Below, one piece after another: positions 7,638 through 12,791 of a DNA stretch of 12,791 bases. Within the stretch, counting starts at the first letter, position 1. Every line of letters begins with the position of its first letter. Both the position numbers and the translations under genes were made by a program. Under the pieces are notes generated by a model. That model was not told the DNA's origin and made no database searches. It saw only the letters and a program-made list of their open reading frames with translations. Source of the stretch: an uncultured Eubacteriales bacterium (GTDB taxonomy: Bacteria; Bacillota; Clostridia; Lachnospirales; Lachnospiraceae); contig ONWK01000241.1 of the NCBI GenBank assembly GCA_900321505.1, positions 1 to 12,791 of the forward strand, given 5' to 3'.

Positions 7638-9125
7638 ATGGACAGACGCGGTATAAGATTCAGGAAGATACTGATAGATATTGCCCGGTACTGGTATATT
7701 CTGATAATTTTTGCAGCATTGGGTGCTTTGGCCGGATGGCGTCTTACTGTTTCATATAATAAGAATGTGGATAAGCAGATCGCGGAAGCAGAAGAGCTTC
7801 GGATCAAAACAGAAGAGGAAGAAAAAGCTCTGGCTGAAGATGTAGTTCAGGAGCTCCATTATTCCAGAAAAAGCTGTGAGGAGAAGATGACCAAAGAGGC
7901 CATGGGGAAGGTCCTGGATGCTTATTACTGGTATAAGGATAAGCAGAGCCGGCGTGATTACATAGCCACTTCCCTTTATATGCAGATGGATCCATATGAT
8001 TGTCAGTGCCTGTACCTGAAATTCCGGGTGCTTCATCCGGAGCCGGCAGACGCATCGGTGTACAGATCATATATTCATGGACTGGTTCTTTATGTAAACC
8101 AGCTTGAGATGGAAAAGGAACTGGCAGATAAGCTTAAGCTGGAGATAAGCCCGTATACGCTTTCTGAAATGATCTCCATAAGCGACAGCGGTGAGTATGA
8201 TGATATTCTGCAGATGACAGTCTATCAGAGTGAGCTTACAGAAGGCCTGACCGATGCGATAAAGGAAGCGTTCATCGGATACGGAGAGAAGCTGGCAGAG
8301 CTGTATCCCGGTTATCATCTGGAACTGATGGGAACTTCAAAAGCAAGTATTATAAATAAGGAGCTCATTTCCGCACAGGAAAGCCAGAGAACGGCGATCA
8401 CCGATGATCAGACAAGAATAGATACTGCGGTAAAAAAGTTCGGGAATATGCAGAAGGCATATTATAATATGCTGGTAAACGGTACTGAAAAGGAAACCAT
8501 TACCGTGGTAGTGCAGGAGGGCTCAAAAAAGAAGAACTCAGCTGCTGCAGAGGAAGAGGAGCTGCCTTCAAAGAGAAAGGTCCTTATGATGGTGATCCTC
8601 GGCGGAGCCGCAGGAATAGTAGTTTTTATTATCCTTGTGTTCTTTGCCAATATGCTTTCGGGACGCCTGATGTCCGATCTGGATTTTTCACGTATCTACG
8701 GTCTGAAAAGGCTGGGGATCATAATTGAAAGAAGGAAAAAAGGCATGGCAGGTTTTCTGCAGAAGGCGGAATATCCTGATGCGGAAGGACCGGATGAGTT
8801 CCCATATCTTAAACCGGTCATCAGAAGGCTTCTGGAGAAGCAGGAGATCAGCGAAGCTGTTCTTGTGTCATCAAAGGAGCTTTCGGATAAAGCCGGCCTG
8901 GAGACTGTATTGGGCGAACTGAAGAATGAAGGTATTGATCTTGCATTGATGGAGAATTTCCCGGGAGAAAAGGATGCGGTGGAAAAACTTGTCTCCGGCA
9001 AAGCAGTGATCCTGGTGGAGGAGATGCATTCGTCAAGGTTGAATAAGATAGACAGGATAGTATATTTCTGTCGCGAAAATGAGATTCCGGTTTTAGGAGC
9101 AGTCGGAATCGTAGGGGCTAAATAG
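7638..9125 (+). CDS. Wzz/CapA-like chain-length protein with degenerate kinase-like tail
   Basis: 495-aa polysaccharide co-polymerase-like membrane protein. TM1 is about residues 14-35 (YWYILIIFAALGALAGW). The external region, about 36-310, is rich in Lys/Glu helices, with a YMQMDPYD element resembling the MQMDPY segment seen in clostridial Wzz proteins and a late helix (about 240-290) leading back to the membrane. An Ala/Glu/Lys-rich linker precedes TM2 at about 314-337. Then comes a cytoplasmic tail of about 155 residues. The tail ends with a strand-helix-strand pattern (EAVLVSSKEL from 406, KAVILVEE, EIPVLGAVGIV) like the second half of a CpsD/Wzc tyrosine-kinase domain, but there is no Walker A loop and no C-terminal tyrosine cluster. 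The role is probably chain-length control with the polymerase; kinase activity is not expected. AGAGGAAGGA stands about 12 nt before the ATG, rather far. The next gene follows after 36 nt. Confidence 0.82.
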   Translation: MDRRGIRFRKILIDIARYWYILIIFAALGALAGWRLTVSYNKNVDKQIAEAEELRIKTEEEEKALAEDVVQELHYSRKSCEEKMTKEAMGKVLDAYYWYKDKQSRRDYIATSLYMQMDPYDCQCLYLKFRVLHPEPADASVYRSYIHGLVLYVNQLEMEKELADKLKLEISPYTLSEMISISDSGEYDDILQMTVYQSELTEGLTDAIKEAFIGYGEKLAELYPGYHLELMGTSKASIINKELISAQESQRTAITDDQTRIDTAVKKFGNMQKAYYNMLVNGTEKETITVVVQEGSKKKNSAAAEEEELPSKRKVLMMVILGGAAGIVVFIILVFFANMLSGRLMSDLDFSRIYGLKRLGIIIERRKKGMAGFLQKAEYPDAEGPDEFPYLKPVIRRLLEKQEISEAVLVSSKELSDKAGLETVLGELKNEGIDLALMENFPGEKDAVEKLVSGKAVILVEEMHSSRLNKIDRIVYFCRENEIPVLGAVGIVGAK

Positions 9126-9161
9126 TTACAGATAGTATGTTATATCAGGAAAGGATGAAGA

Positions 9162-11309
9162 ATGAGACGCAGATTTGTGGGAAAGAAACTGATCCTGCTG
9201 GGGGCAGCAGCCGTTTTTACATTGGGCTTCAGCACAGCTGTATATGCTGATGCGCCAGAAGGCGCAGAGGATCCGGAGAAGACAGAATTTCATAGTACTG
9301 CAGATGGTACCGAGAAGGAAGGTTTCCATGAAAATGAAGGCGAAAAGGATACGCCAGTAGTAACAGGTCAGAAAGAGGGTTCGATAACTGAGATCGACGG
9401 AAAGAAGTATTTTTACTTCGATGATCATACACTGCTTGAAAAGGCTAATGTGGTGATCGACGGATATGGCTACAGGGCAGACGGAGACGGCGTTCTTTCC
9501 ACAAGGGCAGGATGGCTGGATGTGGGTGAGGACTGGTATTATACCACTGCTGACGGTAAGATCTGTACCGGGATCGCTGTCCAGACAAAGAACCAGAATT
9601 ACTATATCGGTGATGACGGAAAAATGGTCAGAAACTGTGTGATCATGCTTGAAGGAAAATATTATTATGCGGGCGAAGACGGGGCTTTTGTTAAGGATTC
9701 CGGGTGGATCAGCTATGATGGCAAATGGTACTATTCCGGAGAGACCGTTGAACTGCTGCAGGATCAGGTTATCCACGTTAAGGGAGGATATTACTACCTG
9801 GGAGCTGATGCAGTCATGGTAAAGAATACCTTTGTGCAGGCGGGTACTTCCCTGTATTATGCGACCAAAAGCGGAGCATTTTATACTAAACCGGGATGGT
9901 TCTGGAACGGTGGGAAATGGTATTTTCTTGAGACCGGAGTGACATTTGCAAGGAATTCCTTTATAAAGTCACAGGGTAAAACATATTATATGGATGATGA
10001 CGGCTCTCTTATGAAGAATTCCTTCATTTACACTGAGAACGGTATCTTTTATGCTGTTCCGGGCGGTGTGGTAAGGACTAAACAGGGCTGGAGGCAGATC
10101 GGAGATGACTGGTATTATTTCTCGGAAGGCGGAGCTCTTGTTCAGTGTAAGATAGTAACATCAAAGGGAAAGAAATACTACATCGACAGCGAAGGAAAGA
10201 TGGTGACGGATTCTCAGGTGATCGGAGATGACGGTTATGCTTACAAGGCCGACAATAGCGGTGTACTCAGTATCGCTACGGGCTGGATAAAAGAGGGGGA
10301 TAACTGGTACAGGACTAACGGTAAGGGAAAAGTATATAAAGATCAGTTCGTAACGGTCAGCGGTGTAAAATACTATTTTGATGAATTCGGCGTCATGTTT
10401 TCCGGTGGATTTTTTCATGTGGATTCCAAGATGTATTATGCCAACAGTAAAGGTAAGGTACGTACAACAAAGGGCTGGATGAAGTATGACGGAAACTGGT
10501 ATTACTCAGATGCAGAGGGTGTTTTCTACAGATCTGTAAAGCTTAACATCAAGGGAACCGACTATTACTTTAATGCAAAGGGAATATGGTCGGAAGAAGG
10601 AGTATATGAGTATTATACCGGAATAATCAACGATACCAGCTATGCCATGGTTAACGGCAGAAGATATCATATGGATGAAAATGATAATCCCGACTCATGG
10701 TTCGGTATAGATGTTTCCGCATGGAACGGAGATATAGACTGGGAGGCGGTTGCCGCAGACGGCGTAGATTTTGCCATCGTTCGTGCCGGCGGACGTTTTT
10801 CGGAAAGCGGCGGACTTTATGATGACAGCAAGCTTGCTGCAAATGTAATCGGCGCTACAAATGCCGGCATTCCTGTAGGAGTATATTTCTTCACACAGGC
10901 CATAACGGTTGAGGAAGCGATCGAGGAGGCGGAATACACAATCAATGCCATAAAGGGACTGAACGTGGAGCTTCCGATAGTGATCGATACGGAGCATAAG
11001 TCCGGCGGACGTCATAATAATCTGACCAGGCAGCAGCGTACGGATATAGTGAAAGCCTTCTGTGAGACGGTTGAGAAGGCAGGCTACAGGGCGATGTATT
11101 ATGCCGGTATGGCATGGTGTGAGGATGACCTGGATACCACACAGCTTGATTATATGCACTGGTGCGCTCAGTGGTGGCTGAGAAACCAGTGTGACGACAT
11201 TGGCATCCCCTATCAGGTATGGCAGTATTCGGATGTCGGAAGGATCAACGGCATCAAGGGAAATGTAGATATTAATATCTGGTATCGTCACCAGACAACG
11301 GAAGAGTAA
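9162..11309 (+). CDS. Secreted GH25 lysozyme with cell-wall-binding repeats
   Basis: 715-aa secreted muramidase, predicted to cut the MurNAc-GlcNAc bond of peptidoglycan outside the cell. A signal peptide (basic MRRRFVGKK, hydrophobic core, likely cut after VYA at 29) is followed by an acidic linker to about 70, then choline-binding-like repeats to about 500, and the GH25 catalytic domain from about 512. In the catalytic domain GIDVSAWNG carries D517 and VIDTE carries D609 and E611; their spacing (92 and 94) equals that of D6, D98 and E100 in Streptomyces cellosyl, so the active site looks intact. Other family marks are AGIPVGVYFFTQA, RAMYYAG, WCAQWW, YQVWQYSD and VDINIWY. Conserved GW pairs at 117, 181, 245, 309, 374 and 438 show a 64-residue module. 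ATG at 9162 with AAAGGA 6 nt before it. Lying inside a polysaccharide cluster, it may open the wall for polymer export or attachment (inference). Confidence 0.95.
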   Translation: MRRRFVGKKLILLGAAAVFTLGFSTAVYADAPEGAEDPEKTEFHSTADGTEKEGFHENEGEKDTPVVTGQKEGSITEIDGKKYFYFDDHTLLEKANVVIDGYGYRADGDGVLSTRAGWLDVGEDWYYTTADGKICTGIAVQTKNQNYYIGDDGKMVRNCVIMLEGKYYYAGEDGAFVKDSGWISYDGKWYYSGETVELLQDQVIHVKGGYYYLGADAVMVKNTFVQAGTSLYYATKSGAFYTKPGWFWNGGKWYFLETGVTFARNSFIKSQGKTYYMDDDGSLMKNSFIYTENGIFYAVPGGVVRTKQGWRQIGDDWYYFSEGGALVQCKIVTSKGKKYYIDSEGKMVTDSQVIGDDGYAYKADNSGVLSIATGWIKEGDNWYRTNGKGKVYKDQFVTVSGVKYYFDEFGVMFSGGFFHVDSKMYYANSKGKVRTTKGWMKYDGNWYYSDAEGVFYRSVKLNIKGTDYYFNAKGIWSEEGVYEYYTGIINDTSYAMVNGRRYHMDENDNPDSWFGIDVSAWNGDIDWEAVAADGVDFAIVRAGGRFSESGGLYDDSKLAANVIGATNAGIPVGVYFFTQAITVEEAIEEAEYTINAIKGLNVELPIVIDTEHKSGGRHNNLTRQQRTDIVKAFCETVEKAGYRAMYYAGMAWCEDDLDTTQLDYMHWCAQWWLRNQCDDIGIPYQVWQYSDVGRINGIKGNVDINIWYRHQTTEE
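9510..10664 (+). repeat. Six 64-residue cell-wall-binding modules (about 192 bp period)
   Basis: GW-coding positions fall at 9510, 9702, 9894, 10086, 10281 and 10473, so the steps are 192, 192, 192, 195 and 192 bp. Each module reads GW, five residues, a WYY-type strand, then two further strands with YY and a Gly/Asp turn, i.e. about three 20-residue units per module. DNA identity between modules is low, so the period is ancient or held by structure rather than recent duplication. The end is approximate because the last module fades into the linker before the catalytic domain. Confidence 0.85.
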
Positions 11310-11329
11310 CCATTAATAACAACAAGTCT

Positions 11330-11360
11330 GAGCAGGAGGGGAGTTTCTTCTTTCCTGCTC
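11330..11360 (+). terminator. Strong hairpin in the gap after the GH25 gene
   Basis: GAGCAGGA at 11330-11337 pairs exactly with TCCTGCTC at 11353-11360. The stem can continue inward through G-T and G-C pairs to a three-base loop at 11344-11346, about 14 pairs in all. The sequence after it (TTCGTGAAC) lacks a proper T-run, so this is either a weak or attenuating terminator or an mRNA-stabilising or processing hairpin. It is the largest non-coding gap here (97 bp). I see no convincing -35/-10 promoter between it and the next gene. Confidence 0.45.
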
Positions 11361-11406
11361 TTCGTGAACAGTTACGAGTGTTTTCTGAAAGTATGGAGTT
11401 GAAAGC

Positions 11407-12516
11407 ATGGAAAAAAAGAACTGTATATTTTATCTTCCGTATCCGCTTTCCAAAACCGGAAACAGAGCCAGACAGCTGCGCCCCAGAAAGATGCTGATGG
11501 CATTCAGGGAGCTTGGATACAGTGTCTTTCTGATCCAGGGATACAGCGATAAGAGGAAAAAAAGAATAAAGATGCTGAAGGGACTGATCGCATCGGGTAC
11601 CACATTTGATTTCATGTACGGAGAATGCAATACCGAACCGCTTCAGCTGTCGGATCCGGATCACCTTCCCAGACATTTCGGGATGGATTTCCGTTTCTTC
11701 AGATATCTTAAGGTGCAGGGTATTCCCATGGGGATCTTTTACGGGGATGTATACTGGAAATTCCCTGTTTACCGGGAATCTCTTTCTTTTTGGAAATATC
11801 AGACGGCCCTCTTTTTTTACCGGTCTGAGCTGAAAAAATATGCAGCTCTTCTGAACAGGCTTTTTATTCCGGATAAGGGTATGGGAAAGTATCTTGACAT
11901 GGATGGACAGATACTCTGTCCTCTTCCTCCGGGAGGAGATCCGGCAGGCGATCCCGTGCATAAAGATTATTCCGCGCGTGACTTTAAAGAAGAACCTCTG
12001 GAGATATTCTATGTCGGAGGTATACAGAGCTTCTATCGTATTGAAAAACTGCTGGAAGCAATATTTGATTTGGAAACTGTAAGGCTGACACTATGTGTCC
12101 GGGAGGATGAGTGGGAGAACAAAAAGGAAAGCTTTGAACCGCTTCTTACTGACCGGATATCGATCGTTCATAAGAATGATGATGAGCTGGATGAGTTTTA
12201 CCGGAAGGCGGATCTTGGTTCTCTTATTTTTGAACCGGATGAATACAGGAATATGGCACAGCCGGTAAAGGCGTATGAATATCTGTGCCACGGGCTTCCG
12301 GTACTTGCATCCTCAGGTACTGCCATAGGGGAGTTTGTTGAAAAAACAGGCTACGGCTGGACTGTGGACTGTGAAACCGGAGTGATCCGGGAAATGCTCC
12401 GCAGCATAACCGAACATCCCGAGTGGCTGGAGGAAAAAAGAGAAAAAGCATATCGGGCGATACCGGATAATCTCTGGACGGCCAGAGCCCGAAAGGCGGC
12501 AGAGGAACTTAAATGA
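11407..12516 (+). CDS. GT-B glycosyltransferase (GT4-like)
   Basis: 369-aa cytoplasmic glycosyltransferase, likely adding a sugar to the lipid-linked repeat unit. The N-terminal half is divergent: an IFYLPYPLS strand, a NRARQLRPRKMLMAFRELGY acceptor-site helix and FGMDFRFFRYLKVQGIP. The C-terminal half is recognisable: EIFYVGGIQSFYRIEKLLEA (donor fold start), ISIVHKNDDELDEFYRKADLG, then PVKAYEYLCHGLPVLAS with E291, and GTAIGEFVEKTGYGW, matching the GT4/Glyco_trans_1_4 ending. Donor and acceptor are unknown. GGAG lies 8 nt before the ATG. Its TGA overlaps the next gene's ATG by 4 nt. It follows the hairpin gap, so it may be expressed at a different level from the genes upstream. Confidence 0.82.
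   Translation: MEKKNCIFYLPYPLSKTGNRARQLRPRKMLMAFRELGYSVFLIQGYSDKRKKRIKMLKGLIASGTTFDFMYGECNTEPLQLSDPDHLPRHFGMDFRFFRYLKVQGIPMGIFYGDVYWKFPVYRESLSFWKYQTALFFYRSELKKYAALLNRLFIPDKGMGKYLDMDGQILCPLPPGGDPAGDPVHKDYSARDFKEEPLEIFYVGGIQSFYRIEKLLEAIFDLETVRLTLCVREDEWENKKESFEPLLTDRISIVHKNDDELDEFYRKADLGSLIFEPDEYRNMAQPVKAYEYLCHGLPVLASSGTAIGEFVEKTGYGWTVDCETGVIREMLRSITEHPEWLEEKREKAYRAIPDNLWTARARKAAEELK
12501..12506 (+). promoter_or_regulatory. Ribosome binding site for the last, truncated gene
   Basis: AGAGGA is placed 6 nt before the ATG at 12513, which favours this start over in-frame GTG 12531 and ATG 12552. Confidence 0.65.
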
Positions 12517-12791
12517 TTTGTCGGGACACAGTGCAGAACAAAGAATACGTGATGAGACAGCCGGTAAGGCTGCGGCTTATAATAGCTGCGGTCCTTCTTC
12601 TTGCGTCTGCGCTTCCCGACATCGGAATACAGATCAATACCTTTGGCTTCAACTGGACCTTTTACAGAGCTGCGGTGGTGGTGCTTGCGCTGGTAACGGT
12701 AGTTACATGCAGGGGAGAGATCAGGCTGCCCGGAAGAAGGGAAGCCGTGATATGGATGGCATTCCTGCTGATATGGTTTATTTACGGACTG
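12513..12791 (+). CDS. Multi-spanning membrane protein, N-terminus (partial; possible polymerase/ligase)
   Basis: Open for 93 codons from ATG 12513 to the window end with no stop. It begins MICRDTVQNKEYVMRQPVRL, then shows hydrophobic segments at about 20-33 (LRLIIAAVLLLAS), 46-64 (FYRAAVVVLALVTVVT) and 76-93 (AVIWMAFLLIWFIYGL), separated by short loops, one with RGEIRLPGRRE. This layout fits the start of an O-antigen polymerase/ligase-type (Wzy/WaaL) protein, the multi-TM component otherwise missing from the cluster. A flippase cannot be excluded because no signature loop is inside the window. The ATGA overlap with the glycosyltransferase stop points to coupled translation. Confidence 0.75.
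   Translation, partial: MICRDTVQNKEYVMRQPVRLRLIIAAVLLLASALPDIGIQINTFGFNWTFYRAAVVVLALVTVVTCRGEIRLPGRREAVIWMAFLLIWFIYGL

Noticed and set aside
9126..9776. 216-codon open frame on the minus strand across the start of the lysozyme gene
   Set aside because: It is antisense to an unmistakable signal peptide and wall-binding repeats, and its own translation shows no recognisable domain; a shadow of codon bias.
11372..11397. Possible promoter (TTACGA and TATGGA) before the second glycosyltransferase
   Set aside because: The two boxes are only 14 bp apart and poorly match the consensus.
11272..11961. 229-codon minus-strand open frame across the second glycosyltransferase start
   Set aside because: Overlaps a gene with a good ribosome site and GT-B motifs; its translation has no recognisable domain.
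1..12791. Mobile element, CRISPR, tRNA or phage signals
   Set aside because: No transposase or integrase motif, no spaced direct repeats of CRISPR type, no cloverleaf and no terminal inverted repeats were seen; the GH25 gene could suggest phage, but no phage genes accompany it.

Overview
The window suggests a Gram-positive Clostridia genome, most likely Lachnospiraceae. The evidence is a mid-to-high 40s GC content by eye, strong AGGAG-type ribosome sites with some GTG/TTG starts, extracellular choline-binding-like cell-wall repeats, a repeat-bearing GH25 lysozyme and an RsbU/SpoIIE-type phosphatase. The taxon is an inference; there is no rRNA or tRNA here to fix it.

Every recognisable gene is on the + strand, packed with gaps under 100 bp or with ATGA stop/start overlaps. 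This is the interior of a cell-surface polysaccharide (EPS/capsule) cluster. From left to right: (1) the last 47 codons of a cell-wall-binding repeat protein; (2) a membrane-anchored PP2C/SpoIIE-type serine phosphatase; (3) an acyltransferase-3 membrane O-acyltransferase; (4) a GT4-type glycosyltransferase whose frame runs 101 nt into the next gene; (5) a WbpA/WbpO-like UDP-sugar 6-dehydrogenase; (6) a WbpB/WlbA-like Gfo/Idh/MocA oxidoreductase; (7) an initiating phosphoglycosyl transferase; (8) a Wzz/CapA-like chain-length protein with a cytoplasmic tail that looks like a degenerate tyrosine-kinase domain; (9) a secreted GH25 lysozyme with six cell-wall-binding modules at a 64-residue pitch; (10) after a 97-bp gap with a strong hairpin, a second glycosyltransferase; (11) the start of a multi-spanning membrane protein, possibly the polymerase or ligase, cut by the window end.

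The likely joint job (inference): gene 7 loads the first sugar phosphate on undecaprenyl phosphate. Genes 5 and 6 oxidise a UDP-HexNAc to the uronic acid and then to its 3-keto form. The two glycosyltransferases extend the repeat unit, gene 3 may O-acylate it, and gene 8 (perhaps with gene 11) sets chain length and polymerisation. The GH25 enzyme may trim peptidoglycan where the polymer is exported or attached. The phosphatase may tie the locus to a partner-switching signal. The aminotransferase and N-acetyltransferase that would complete a WbpA-B-E-D pathway, a flippase, and a separate intact tyrosine kinase are not in the window.

No tRNA, rRNA, CRISPR array, insertion sequence or att site was seen. 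No non-coding stretch exceeds 100 bp. The most unusual features are the kinase-like tail without a P-loop, the Cys-rich read-through end of the first glycosyltransferase, and the very regular 192-bp repeat period in the lysozyme gene.
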